DNA of 64,000 nt from Labrys sp. KNU-23 (lineage in GTDB: Bacteria; Pseudomonadota; Alphaproteobacteria; Rhizobiales; Labraceae), in contig NZ_CP043489.1 of assembly GCF_008330945.1 (NCBI RefSeq), positions 434,001 to 498,000 of the forward strand, given 5' to 3'. Under the pieces are notes generated by a model. The model had not been told where the DNA came from. It saw nothing but the letters and a program-made list of their open reading frames with translations, and made no database searches. Of this stretch, positions 27,501 through 35,050 are shown piece after piece (position 1 is the stretch's first letter; every line of letters begins with the position of its first letter). The position numbers and the translations under genes were made by a program.

Positions 27501-29621
27501 ATCAATGGCATCGTCCGGCCCGGACGCAACACACAATGCAGGACCGTTGATCGCAGCGATGGCAAGATCGGCGCCCAGCAAGGGCACAAGCTCCGCCTCG
27601 GGCAGCCTGACCGCCAGCATGCCCCCCGGCGGCAGGTCCTGCATCAGGCGGCCGCGGGCGGCCACGAGCGGCAGCACCTCTTCGAGCGTAAAGACCCCGG
27701 CAAGGCAGGCCGCGACAAATTCGCCGACGCTGTGTCCGATCATCGCGCGCGGCACGATTCCCCGGCTGATCCACAGCCGAGCCAAGGCGTACTCGACCGC
27801 AAAGATCGCAGGCTGGGCATAGCAGGTGGCAGCCAGCTGCTTGTGATCGTCGGCTTCGCGCTTGGCCGGATAGAGCAGTTCCTTGAGATCGCGTTCCAGA
27901 TGAGGGCGCAGGATCGCTGCGCAATGGTCGATGTCGGCCCGGAAGCCGGCCTCGGCCTCATAAAGACCACGGCCCATGTCGGGATATTGCGACCCCTGTC
28001 CAGGGAACATGAATACGACGCCCGGTTCGCTGGCGGCCTTGAAGGCACGTGCCGCCGGGTCGTTCAGGGCCGCGACAGCTGCCGCAATATCCTTGCAGGC
28101 CGCCGACCAGCGATAGTCGAAGGCCTTGCGGCCCACCTGCAGCGTATGGGCGACATCCGCAAGCTCCAGCGCCGGATCGGCATTCAGCCGGCTAGCCAGG
28201 GCGGCCCGCGCCTTGGCCAAAGCCGTCTCGCTCCGCGCCGACAGGGTGAGGATCTCGACACCCCGGCCCGCCACGCGCGGTTCCAGCGACGGCGCCTCCT
28301 CGAGCACTATGTGCACATTGGTGCCGCCGACCCCGAAGGCGCTGACGCCCGCACGGCGCGGCTCCGGCCCCCCGTGCCATTCCGCCAGCGCCGCATTGAC
28401 GAAGAACGGGCTGTTCTCGATATCGAGGCGCGGATTGGGCTTCTTGAAATGCAGCGTCGCCGGCAGCAGGCGGTGCTCGAGGCTGAGGGCCGTCTTGATG
28501 AAGCCGACCACGCCGGCCGCCGCATCGAGATGGCCGACATTGCTCTTCACCGAGCCGATGGCGCAATATTGGCGGCCCTCGTCGCCGGTCGCCCGGAATG
28601 CCTTGGTCAGGCCCGCAAGTTCGATCGGGTCGCCGAGCGGCGTCGCGGTGCCATGGCATTCGACATAGCTGATCGACGTCGGATCGACGCCGGCATTGGC
28701 ATGCGCCATCATGATGGCGGCAGCCTGGCCATCGGAACTCGGAGCCGTGTAGCCGACCTTGGCCGCCCCGTCATTGTTGACGCCGCTGCCCCGCACCACG
28801 GCATAGATATGATCGCCGTCGGCGAGCGCATCTTCCAGGCGCTTCAGCAGTACCGCTCCGGCGCCGCTACCGAACACGGTGCCCCGTGCATCGGCATCGA
28901 AGCTGCGGCAATGGCCGTCTTCGGAGACCATACCGCCTTCCTGGGTCAGATAGCCGCGCTTCTGCGGGAAGGTGATGGAGACGCCGCCGGCAACGACCAT
29001 GTCGCACTGGAACAACAGCAATTGCTGGCAGGCCTGCGCAATCGCCATCAGGGATGTCGAGCAGGCCGTATTCACGCTGAAACTGGGCCCGTTCAGATTG
29101 AACTTGTAGGACACCCGCGTCGCCAGGAATTCGCGGCTGGCCCCGAGCAGCATCGGATATTGTCCGACCTGGAAGGCATTGGTGAAATCGTCGGACACCT
29201 TGCGGTTACCGACGACGTGGTGGAGGAAATAGGTATTCATGCTGCAGCCGGCGATGACACCGATGCTGCCGGGATAGTTGGCCGGGTCGTAGCCTCCATC
29301 CTCCAGCGCCTCCCAGGCGCATTCGAGGAAGATGCGGTGCTGCGGATCGGTCAGTTCCGCCTCGCGCGGATACATGCCGAAGAACTCGGCGTCGAAGAAC
29401 TCGACATCGGGCAGGATCGGCCGGGCCCGTACGAAATTGGGCGCACGCCGGACCTCGGGCCCAAACGTATCTTCGAGCTCGCTGTCTTCGAAACGCGTGA
29501 TCGACTCCACGCCGTTGCGCAGGTTCTGCCAAAACTGGCCGACAGAGCGGGCGCCAGGAAAGCGCCCCGCCATGCCGATCACCGCGATGGCATTGAGCGG
29601 AGGGTCGGAGATCGAGCTCAC
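21573..29621 (-). CDS. Hybrid PKS-NRPS: KS-AT-ACP-aminotransferase-C-A-PCP
   Basis: 2682 residues from GTG 29621, which overlaps the stop of the A-PCP gene (GTGA) and has GGGAG upstream; the ORF remains open further upstream but that part overlaps the other gene. Domains: KS (Cys187 in NTACSTSLMA, HGTATPLGDP, KSNVGHL), AT (Ser631 in IGHSVGEF, HAFHSPM indicating malonyl-CoA), ACP (Ser965 in MGFDSLFL), an Ala/Pro-rich linker, a PLP aminotransferase of the GSA type (FDEVVTGFR, Lys1432 in YGKVVGGG), C (HHIVCDG from 1753), A (TSGSTGKPKG, YGPTETTIW, GKLDRRSL) and PCP (Ser2612 in GADSI). No KR, DH or ER is present. The A-domain specificity residues I read by eye are DILQLGMIWK, matching glycine codes. 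The layout resembles the MycA/ItuA class, without their acyl-ligase front end. Confidence 0.95.
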   Translation of the reverse strand: MSSISDPPLNAIAVIGMAGRFPGARSVGQFWQNLRNGVESITRFEDSELEDTFGPEVRRAPNFVRARPILPDVEFFDAEFFGMYPREAELTDPQHRIFLECAWEALEDGGYDPANYPGSIGVIAGCSMNTYFLHHVVGNRKVSDDFTNAFQVGQYPMLLGASREFLATRVSYKFNLNGPSFSVNTACSTSLMAIAQACQQLLLFQCDMVVAGGVSITFPQKRGYLTQEGGMVSEDGHCRSFDADARGTVFGSGAGAVLLKRLEDALADGDHIYAVVRGSGVNNDGAAKVGYTAPSSDGQAAAIMMAHANAGVDPTSISYVECHGTATPLGDPIELAGLTKAFRATGDEGRQYCAIGSVKSNVGHLDAAAGVVGFIKTALSLEHRLLPATLHFKKPNPRLDIENSPFFVNAALAEWHGGPEPRRAGVSAFGVGGTNVHIVLEEAPSLEPRVAGRGVEILTLSARSETALAKARAALASRLNADPALELADVAHTLQVGRKAFDYRWSAACKDIAAAVAALNDPAARAFKAASEPGVVFMFPGQGSQYPDMGRGLYEAEAGFRADIDHCAAILRPHLERDLKELLYPAKREADDHKQLAATCYAQPAIFAVEYALARLWISRGIVPRAMIGHSVGEFVAACLAGVFTLEEVLPLVAARGRLMQDLPPGGMLAVRLPEAELVPLLGADLAIAAINGPALCVASGPDDAIDALEVQLKARGVVSRRLHTSHAFHSPMMDPIITPFTGEVRKIGLKPPAIPYVSGVTGQWITGEAATSPDYWARHFREPVRFADGLSLVLGDTAAVLLEVGAGNTLTTLSLQGAARGRAVVSCLPDAARERPDRDVMAEALGRLWTAGVAVDWALQSTETTRRRVALPTYPFERSRHWVEPPVREIVPVAAASPQVALRSEPAPAETPAMPLLEQTVISDMTARTDIIKAAIVSIFADLSGEDVASAEPGTTFLEMGFDSLFLTQAAQELLNKFGLKITFRALLGDLGSIEALTEHVAAALPPEKFAPAPAEAAPVPVPAAAVPAVAPAPGAVSPLSQPAPLLSAALPLAGVVAGVEGLMRDQLQVMAQLMQQQLEVLRGGAVLQAPAVQAVMAAAPVAPVAPQSQALVAPQPAAAAQADGTPVKELPSRFAVYKNTQKSQDQGLDARQRSHIEALTSLWNARSPGSKQLTQDYRNVLADPRAASGFNPDWKEMVYPVIAARSKGSRIWDVDDNEYIDLVNGYGQTMFGHAPDFVVEAVDRQLHEGFAIGPQSARAGKVAALFCEMTGNERATFCNTGSEAVMAAMRVARTVTGRKRVVTFAGDYHGQFDEVLVRGQVRQGEHRSLPVAPGIPPQSVENVTVLEYGAEEALAWIRDHAGELAAVVVEPVQSRRPDLRPVEFLKQVRAITEASGTALVFDEVVTGFRMHPAGMQHLFDIKADLACYGKVVGGGLPVGVLAGKASFMDALDGGGWRYGDDSYPEVGVTFFAGTFVRHPLVLAALEAVLEHMKARGTALQEAVSARMARLVEQLSACFAERGLSLPVPSYGSMFYINPSHDYRFGSLLYYHLRARGIYVHEGFPCFLTTEHTDEDVTRIVQAFRESIEAMQADGMLPGGPPVAGGDGKTEAAAKAATPTGPIAPTASQTEVWLSAQLGDEASCAFNESISLSFDGPLDAEALRASLNDVIARHDALRIHFDTTGTRMSFAPELRLDLPLVDVSGEASPQQALKARIEQDARTAFDLVGGALVRGELVRLAPDRHVLVFTAHHIVCDGWSVNVLIGELSEFYRARVENSKPVLADPLPFSSYAQTVQDVADDEAYWVGQFRTAPPPLELPCDRARPPIKTFNGGSVQFVVERPLYEAVRKAGAKRGSTLFATLLAVFEILMGRLAGQNEVVVGIPAAGQSLIEDDRALVGHCVNLLPLHASWQDGMSFADFLAVTKQSVLEAYDHRSCTLGTILRKLTLPRDASRLPLAEVQFNLERLGGDLAFPGLTTEVVPNPKSFSTFDLFANVTESANGLRIDCDYNADLFDEATIRRWLGHYRALLQAIADDVTTPIERLPLLAAGDEPATLAGPAMPAPSDPSLLTVHGLIEAQARANPEAVAALFEDQQLTYGELDRRAGQLAVHLHDRGLGKGARIAVLVDRSLDMLVSLLAVLKAGCAYVPLATNHPAARLDSILSEAEVAAVVTQAAYEDIASAAAVTILVDRDRDAIAACQPLPPQGAKAAGEDLAYVIFTSGSTGKPKGVEVTHGCVANFLASMRQVPGFTAEDRLLAVTTISFDIAALELYLPLACGGSVVIAPQSETADGHALLKRLEACGATVMQATPITWVILLESGFKPSPKLKMLCGGEAMPRSLADQLVQNGGELWNMYGPTETTIWSSVAHIRPGPEPITVGYPIANTQFHVLDKFDRVQPLGVVGELHIGGDGVARGYFHRPDLTAEKFIADGVSGTPGARLYRTGDLARLMPGGRLQLLGRNDHQVKLRGFRIELGEIEAAIAKAGLDVNAVILREDNPGDPRLVAYYEAPASSAPSIEALRHALGRDLPDYMIPSQWVRLEAMPRGSSGKLDRRSLPKPSESAANELSATYVAPGSQAETILAEICAEVLGQTRISVADDLLALGADSIHIFQIVARANQAGLSLSAKTLLQQRSIAKAAATLAGVSPAAEPSELPQLVRVARSSRRVAASALHSPER

Positions 29622-31516
29622 CTTGCCGCTCCCATCTGGCGTTGACGCAGGCGCTGGAGCGCCTCGGCCTGCTGGCGAGCCCGCAGATTCTCGGGCCTGG
29701 CAGCCGGAGCCGTGGCGGGTGCGGTGCTCGCGCGGATGAAATTGGCGAGGGCCGTGATGGTAGGCCGCTCGAACACGTCGCTCAGGCGAAGCTGGGGATG
29801 GATGCTTTCCTGGATTTCGCTGAGAACGGTCAGAATCTGCAACGAACTTCCGCCCTGATCGAAGAAATTGATCTTGGTGCTGACGTCGGGCACGGACAGA
29901 ATACGCGACCAGATGGCCGCAATCTTCTGTTCGAGTTCGTCGCGTGCCTCCGGCACGATCGGGCTGGCGGTAAAAGTCGGGCTTGGCAGCGCCTTGCGGT
30001 CGAGCTTGCCATTCTCGGTCATCGGCAATTCGCTGAGATCGACGAAGGCGAAGGGAAGCATGTAGTCCGGCAAGGTCTGCGCCAGATGCGCCTTCAGGGT
30101 GGCGGCATCGGCCGGAGCCGCCGATGGCACGATATAGGCGACCAGCTTCGCCTCGCCAGGCCCGTCCGTGCGAGCGATCACGGCGCAAGCCGTCACGGCG
30201 GGATGGCGCATGAGCTGGTTTTCGATTTCGCCCGTCTCGATGCGGAAGCCACGGATCTTCACCTGGTGATCGCTGCGCCCAAGATATTCGAGATCGCCAT
30301 CTGCGGTGCGCCGGACGAGATCGCCGGTCTTGTACAGCTTCTCGGAAGCTTGATCCTCCGAGGACTGCCAGTCGATGAAACGCTCCGCCGTCAGCTCGGG
30401 ACGGTTCAGGTAGCCGAGGCAGACCCCATCCCCGCCGACATAGATTTCGCCTTCCTCGCCCACGGGAACAGGTTTGCGATTCTCATCGAGCACATGGATG
30501 GTCAGATCGGGAATCGGCACGCCGATCAGGCTCGCCCTGTTGCCGTCGAGTTCGGCCGCAGAGACGGGACGGTAGGTCACGAACACGGTGGTTTCGGTGA
30601 TGCCGTACATATTGATGATGCGCGGCTTGGCATCGCCATAGCGGTTGAACCAGGGCCGCAGCATCTGGAACTCGAGGGCTTCACCGCCGAGGATCACGTA
30701 GCGCAGGGCGAGGGCCGAGGCTTCCGGGCGGCGCCGCTCCACTTCGATCAAAGTGCGGAAAGCGGATGGCGTCTGGTTGAGCACGGTCACCTTCTCCTGG
30801 ACCAGCAGGTCCAGGAAATCCTCGGGCGAACGGCTGATGCGATGAGGCACCACCACGACGCGGCCTCCATAGACCAATGCTCCCCAGATCTCCCACACGG
30901 AGAAGTCGAAGGCGTGCGAATGGAAGAAGGTCCAAACATCCTCAGGCCCGAAACCGAACCAGTGGTCGGTTGCATGGAACAGCCGCACGACATTGTGGTG
31001 TGACAGCCTGCATCCCTTCGGCCGGCCGGTGGAGCCAGAGGTATAGATGACGTAAATGAGCGACTGCGGATCTATGGCGATGTCCGGATTCGCGACCGAT
31101 TCAGCACCAAGGCTCTCTGCGTCCTGATCCAGCAAAATCATGGGCAGATCGCTCGGCGGCAGCGTCGGGCGTCCGCTGGCCGTGGTCACGAATGCCAGGG
31201 GCCGTGCGTCCTCCAGCGTGAAGGCCAGCCGCTCGCGCGGATAGCTCGGATCGAGTGGCAGATAGGCAGCGCCCGACTTCATGATGCCCAGCATGCCCAC
31301 GACCATGTCGATTGACCGCTCCAGGCCGATGGCCACCAGCATATTGGGCTTCACGCCCATCTTGAGCAGGCGATGGGCAAGTTGGTTGGCGCGAGCGTTC
31401 AACTCGCCGAAGGTGATTGAAACGCCGTCGCAGGTTACCGCAAGGCTGTCGGGACGAAGCGCGGCCTGCTCGCTGATCAGTTGATGGACAGGCAGGTTTG
31501 TTTGGAAAATAGTCAC
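29618..31516 (-). CDS. NRPS loading module A-PCP, predicted threonine
   Basis: 632 residues starting at GTG 31516, with GGGGG just upstream. The adenylation domain has YTSGSTGRPKG, FDFSVWEIWG, NMYGITETT, KTGDL and NGKLDRKAL. The PCP has QGGSSLQIL, with Ser558 as the phosphopantetheine site. The ten specificity residues read by eye are DFWNIGMVFK, nine of ten equal to the classical threonine code DFWNIGMVHK. The absence of a C domain marks it as the starter module. The short basic C-terminal tail (ALQRLRQRQ) could be a docking helix to the next protein. It is the first gene of a minus-strand operon of four genes linked by GTGA overlaps or an 8-bp gap. Confidence 0.93.
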   Translation of the reverse strand: MTIFQTNLPVHQLISEQAALRPDSLAVTCDGVSITFGELNARANQLAHRLLKMGVKPNMLVAIGLERSIDMVVGMLGIMKSGAAYLPLDPSYPRERLAFTLEDARPLAFVTTASGRPTLPPSDLPMILLDQDAESLGAESVANPDIAIDPQSLIYVIYTSGSTGRPKGCRLSHHNVVRLFHATDHWFGFGPEDVWTFFHSHAFDFSVWEIWGALVYGGRVVVVPHRISRSPEDFLDLLVQEKVTVLNQTPSAFRTLIEVERRRPEASALALRYVILGGEALEFQMLRPWFNRYGDAKPRIINMYGITETTVFVTYRPVSAAELDGNRASLIGVPIPDLTIHVLDENRKPVPVGEEGEIYVGGDGVCLGYLNRPELTAERFIDWQSSEDQASEKLYKTGDLVRRTADGDLEYLGRSDHQVKIRGFRIETGEIENQLMRHPAVTACAVIARTDGPGEAKLVAYIVPSAAPADAATLKAHLAQTLPDYMLPFAFVDLSELPMTENGKLDRKALPSPTFTASPIVPEARDELEQKIAAIWSRILSVPDVSTKINFFDQGGSSLQILTVLSEIQESIHPQLRLSDVFERPTITALANFIRASTAPATAPAARPENLRARQQAEALQRLRQRQMGAAR

Positions 31517-31786
31517 GGAGCCCCCAATGCAAAATCATGTGATAGCCGCCACGGAAGATCGTTCCGCCGCAGGCCGTGGCGCCAAGCCGCCGTTTCAGAC
31601 GCCCTGCAGCCCAGATGTGATACCCGTTGCCTTCCTTTGACCCGTCGGGGCGACGAGAAGTGCCGAGCTCACGATTGAGCGCAAACCGGAGTACTCCGGC
31701 TTCGGGATGCCTCGTATGCGCTTTCACACATTCCCCAGCAAACCAGCCCCATAATTGCGTCGAACATTCCCGGAATAGCTATTGAC

Positions 31787-31813
31787 TTGCTCGTTCTAGA
31801 TATGCACGAGCAA
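31787..31813. promoter_or_regulatory. Inverted repeat TTGCTCGT-N11-ACGAGCAA, candidate operator
   Basis: Perfect 8-bp arms at 31787-31794 and 31806-31813, about 270-300 bp upstream of the A-PCP start. Arm centres lie 19 bp, roughly two helical turns, apart, which suits a dimeric DNA-binding protein. No factor can be assigned. Confidence 0.45.
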
Positions 31814-31858
31814 TACTTCGATATCGATGTAATCTTATGTTTCGAAATCATGCGTGAA

Positions 31859-31877
31859 TTTACCGTGAAACGGTAAA
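31859..31877. promoter_or_regulatory. Inverted repeat TTTACCGT-GAA-ACGGTAAA, candidate operator
   Basis: Perfect 8-bp arms with a 3-nt spacer (19 bp in total), similar in size to lux-box-type sites though not matching a named consensus. A further repeat, AAGGT-AGATT-ACCTT, lies at 31907-31921. Both lie between the divergent biosynthetic operon and phosphopantetheinyl transferase gene. The LuxR receptor at 34 kb or one of the CsgD-like regulators are plausible binders by inference. Confidence 0.45.
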
Positions 31878-32327
31878 ATCTTTGCAGATAAAATTTCAAA
31901 ACTTACAAGGTAGATTACCTTCGACAAAGGAATTATTAAGGTAGTACGCCTCATGCGCTTTCATGACTCCGACAAGACAAACACAACCTTGCGGCAATCA
32001 AGAAAACCGGTGAAACTCAATGCAGACCCAAAGAACCCATCCAACGAAACATTGCGATTATTGTAGAGTTCGAAGATCACAGTCTCAATTCGGGAAATTG
32101 AATGCCCTCCCCCCACCCGATAGGCAAAGTCGGACCAAAAGGAGTAGCCTCTCCCGACTCCTGAGGCTCACACCCCTACCCCGATAGCCGTACGGCAGGA
32201 TACTGAAGGTGGAAGTGCCCGCCGAAGCCCATCCGCTTCCGCTCGATCGAGGAAAGGTTGCGCGCCGACCTCGATGCTGATCCAGTAGAATCAGTCAATC
32301 GCCACGCCCGTTGAATCCAAGCTTTCG

Positions 32328-33038
32328 ATGCACCCCCGCCCACCCATACCACCCGCCCCTCAGGACGTTCATGTCTGGCAATGGAATTTAGACGTCAGCG
32401 AGGGCGACTTCGATCGGAGCTGGGACGTTCTATCGGGGGAGGAGCGTGGTCGCGCTGACAAATTCCGCTTCGAACGGCATCGGCGCCGCTTCGTGGCGGC
32501 GCGGGGAGAACTCAGGCGGATTCTCGGCAATTATCTCACGACACCGCCTCAGGCGGTCGGATTCGACTATGGCGCCGAAGGCAAACCCTTCTGCACGACC
32601 CAGCCTGGGGATTGGCGGATCTGCTTCAACCTGAGCCATAGCGAGAACGCGGCAGCGCTAGCCGTCGCGAACGGTTTCGAAATCGGCATCGACATCGAGC
32701 ATGTCCGCCCGATCGAAGACAGCGTCGCACTGCAGGTGTTCTCACCTGGCGAACGCACACAATTCGACGCATTGCCGCCCGGGGAACGGCAAAGCGTCTT
32801 CTTCGAGAGTTGGGCCCGCAAAGAGGCCTGCCTGAAGGCGCTCGGCATCGGTTTTGCTCATCCGCCGACCCATTTCGAATTCGATCTTGCCATCGGAGGC
32901 GACACGGCACCCCGCTTCGTCGGTGGCGATGCCGAAGAAGCGAAATGTTGGCGCATTCGCGCTCTGCGATCCGAACTGAACCGCGCCGGCTCGGTGGCGG
33001 CACGGCGCCTCGATTGGTCGATCGTCGAAATGAACTGA
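32328..33038 (+). CDS. Sfp-type 4'-phosphopantetheinyl transferase
   Basis: 236 residues. Transfers phosphopantetheine from CoA to the conserved serines of the ACP and PCP domains encoded next door, converting them to the active holo form. Family motifs in order: ICFNLSHSENAAALAV, IGIDIEHVRP (metal and CoA site) and FFESWARKEACLKALG, with GAEGKPF upstream; the size fits the Sfp/Gsp group. It is transcribed divergently from the NRPS-PKS operon across an 811-bp control region, which strongly suggests dedication to this pathway. ATG 32328 is taken as start; no strong ribosome binding site is seen. Confidence 0.92.
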   Translation: MHPRPPIPPAPQDVHVWQWNLDVSEGDFDRSWDVLSGEERGRADKFRFERHRRRFVAARGELRRILGNYLTTPPQAVGFDYGAEGKPFCTTQPGDWRICFNLSHSENAAALAVANGFEIGIDIEHVRPIEDSVALQVFSPGERTQFDALPPGERQSVFFESWARKEACLKALGIGFAHPPTHFEFDLAIGGDTAPRFVGGDAEEAKCWRIRALRSELNRAGSVAARRLDWSIVEMN

Positions 33039-33281
33039 CGGACAGCATCGGCTGCAGCGCCGATACGCCAGGCAGACAACGCGCAGAGGTCTCTCGAACC
33101 CTGGGCGCCTATGTGACACCTCTGAGTGCGACGCCGGATGCTGGCGACGGCTTCCGGCCCGCACTGCCAAGGTGGTCTTGATGAGCCCGAGATCTCAACC
33201 GGCCTCGGGCATCATGGGTTGACACCACCACAACCAACCGTGCGCTGGCCGATAGGGCGGATGCTCAGCCGCGACTGCGAC

Positions 33282-33920
33282 TCAGGCTGCCGCTGCGTGG
33301 ACTTGCGTCTCCGAACGCAGAACCGAACCCGTGATCTGGCCGGCCGCGGCAATCCCGGCGCGCATCTCCTCGCTGATCTCGAAAAGACCGGCATAGGTCA
33401 TCACGCGGCCGATCCTGGTCGGCACGCCAATGACATCGGCCGGACAATTGGCGAGCTTGAAGATGCGGGCCATGCGCGCATCGTAGACGGACACCACGAA
33501 GTCGATGCCAGCCAGCATGCCGACTTCGACAATGCCGCACAGCAGCTCCGTCGTCACCGAATGCAGGCGACGGTTACCGTCGCTGGCAAGATCCGGATCG
33601 ATCGCAAACCGGGAGCTTTCCCAGATGAGCGGGCTTTCCACAATTTCGCCATCCGGCAACAGTACAGAAAACACATCGCGCAGCATGTTCGGGCCGGTCG
33701 TCGGCAATAGACGCAGACCACCTTCCACACGGCCCGTGTATTGATTTCGTGATATCAAGTAAACAGGGTCGCAATCGTCAAAATAATCGATTTCGCGGCC
33801 ATCGGAAACGTTGACGTCCCAATCCAGCCTGTCTTTGAAGACCCTTGCACGCATCTGGTAAAGTGCATCCAGGGTTTCGGTATGTAAATGACGCTCGTAA
33901 CTTTGAATGACTTCAATCAT
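33282..33920 (-). CDS. Acyl-homoserine-lactone synthase (LuxI family)
   Basis: 212 residues. Makes an N-acyl-homoserine lactone signal from S-adenosylmethionine and an acyl-ACP or acyl-CoA. Conserved LuxI residues are visible: Arg and Phe in MRARVFKDRL, Trp in DWDV, two Asp in REIDYFDD, Arg in GGLRLLPT and the ESSRFAID block. The start ATG has a strong GGAGGG ribosome binding site. It lies 76 bp downstream of the LuxR receptor gene on the same strand, with a palindrome in the gap. A GC-rich hairpin (33185-33191 with 33204-33210) lies 72 bp past its stop. Acyl chain length cannot be predicted by eye. Confidence 0.93.
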   Translation of the reverse strand: MIEVIQSYERHLHTETLDALYQMRARVFKDRLDWDVNVSDGREIDYFDDCDPVYLISRNQYTGRVEGGLRLLPTTGPNMLRDVFSVLLPDGEIVESPLIWESSRFAIDPDLASDGNRRLHSVTTELLCGIVEVGMLAGIDFVVSVYDARMARIFKLANCPADVIGVPTRIGRVMTYAGLFEISEEMRAGIAAAGQITGSVLRSETQVHAAAA

Positions 33921-33975
33921 CGAACAGACCCTCCGTCGGAATCTGCTCGAATTTATTGGTCACTTATTCCCTTAG

Positions 33976-33990
33976 AAATACGGCGTATTT
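33976..33990. promoter_or_regulatory. Palindrome upstream of the AHL synthase gene, candidate lux-type box
   Basis: AAATACG and CGTATTT arms around a single G, centred 63 bp upstream of the synthase start and within the 76-bp gap after the receptor gene. Position suits an autoinduction site bound by the adjacent LuxR, but the sequence does not match the classic 20-bp lux box, so assignment is tentative. Confidence 0.4.
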
Positions 33991-33996
33991 GACGGG

Positions 33997-34731
33997 TTAC
34001 CTCGTTCCGAAAAAAATGCTCATATTCATTGCCTTGGCGACGGCATGAGTAACATTAGTTGCATTGAGTTTTGCTCGAGCCAGGTCGAGGTAAAACCGCA
34101 CCGTCCGATCCGAAAGGGAGAGTATCGTCGCAGTTTCAGAGACCGTCTTGCCGCGAGCAACCCACTTCAGGCATTCGATCTCACGCGGAGAAAGATGGAC
34201 TTCCTCTTCTTCAACCGCCTCCGTACGCAGGATGGCATTGTGGATGTGGTAGGCCAAGACCTGGAAGTCGCGCTGGAACGCCCCCAACGTCTGATCCCAT
34301 TCCTGATCGGAAACGTCGCTGGTGATGGTGAAGAGTGCGCGCTCGCCATGGCGGCCGCGGATAGGAAAAGTCAGCCCCTGGCGCCCCAGCCCAAATTCGG
34401 CAGCCTCGCCGAAAAAGGCACGGAGTTTCGACCCTTTCAGGTCGAATTTGCGCCAGTCAATGGGCAGGACAGCCGAGAACCCCTCCCTTAGAACGGGATC
34501 TATTCTGACATAATTTTCGCTTTTGTAGTGCTCAACCCAGTCATCGGAGTAAGTAACGGCCAGATAGGGATCATCACCGGCAGAGCTTGGAATATTTACA
34601 GCAAAATAGGCCGCAGTGCGCAGCCCGTAGCTCTGAACAACACGATTCAACATCCCTTTTACATCTCGGGACGTCGGTACACTGCCAATTTCATCGACAA
34701 TATCATAATATATCTTGTCGAGCGCTCTCAT
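33997..34731 (-). CDS. AHL-responsive LuxR-family transcriptional regulator
   Basis: 244 residues: N-terminal autoinducer-binding domain and C-terminal GerE HTH. The signal-binding residues of the TraR/LuxR family are recognisable in order: Trp and Tyr in DWVEHYKSENY, Asp-Pro in RIDPVL, Trp in IDWRKFD, then GRQGLTFPIRG. The HTH reads SPREIECLKWVARGKTVSET ... SDRTVRFYLDLARAKL. ATG 34731 has AGGGGCGG about 7 nt upstream and is preferred over TTG 34770. It forms a pair with the AHL synthase and probably senses its product; the biosynthetic operon next door is the natural target by inference. Confidence 0.92.
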   Translation of the reverse strand: MRALDKIYYDIVDEIGSVPTSRDVKGMLNRVVQSYGLRTAAYFAVNIPSSAGDDPYLAVTYSDDWVEHYKSENYVRIDPVLREGFSAVLPIDWRKFDLKGSKLRAFFGEAAEFGLGRQGLTFPIRGRHGERALFTITSDVSDQEWDQTLGAFQRDFQVLAYHIHNAILRTEAVEEEEVHLSPREIECLKWVARGKTVSETATILSLSDRTVRFYLDLARAKLNATNVTHAVAKAMNMSIFFGTR

Positions 34732-35050
34732 ATGCCGCCCCCTAAACCTCAGGGTGGTATGATAGTGCAAAACGTAGCCGGATGCTAGTTCCTAGATTAC
34801 TTCGCTGGCGGTTGCCGGGATAAGATGAAGACTTGGATTATATACTTTGATGTCTCTTTAAAACTCCAAAGAAGATTGGCAGCAGCCTGAGTTCATTCCA
34901 GTCTGAGGCCAGTCAGCAGCTAACCAAAAAAGGTTGATCGACTGAATATCCGTCAAGAAACGGCGATCGATTAAACCTTCAATATAACGATGTTTCGCCA
35001 TTCCCGCGAACGGTGGGGTCGAACCGATGATTAATAAGGGTCACGACGTA
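34732..35050. other. AT-rich promoter region of the LuxR receptor gene
   Basis: About 320 bp between the minus-strand LuxR gene and a small plus-strand gene. It is AT-rich around 34790-34980, as expected for divergent promoters, but I see no clear palindrome or -35/-10 pair. Confidence 0.4.

Larger units (their letters stand above)
31517..32327. other. Divergent control region of the biosynthetic operon
   Basis: 811 bp between the A-PCP gene (minus) and the phosphopantetheinyl transferase gene (plus). The middle part (about 31780-32060) is AT-rich and dense in inverted repeats, three of which are listed separately. No ORF here is convincing. This is the only place for the promoters of both transcription units. 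Confidence 0.6.

Noticed and set aside
27432..29645. 737-codon plus-strand ORF opposite KS and AT
   Set aside because: Antisense shadow with Arg/His/Gly-rich translation and no domain.
29622..30188. N-terminal extension of the PKS-NRPS reading frame
   Set aside because: It overlaps the PCP region of the A-PCP gene in another frame and its translation is Arg-rich noise; the GTGA junction at 29621 with GGGAG upstream explains the real start.
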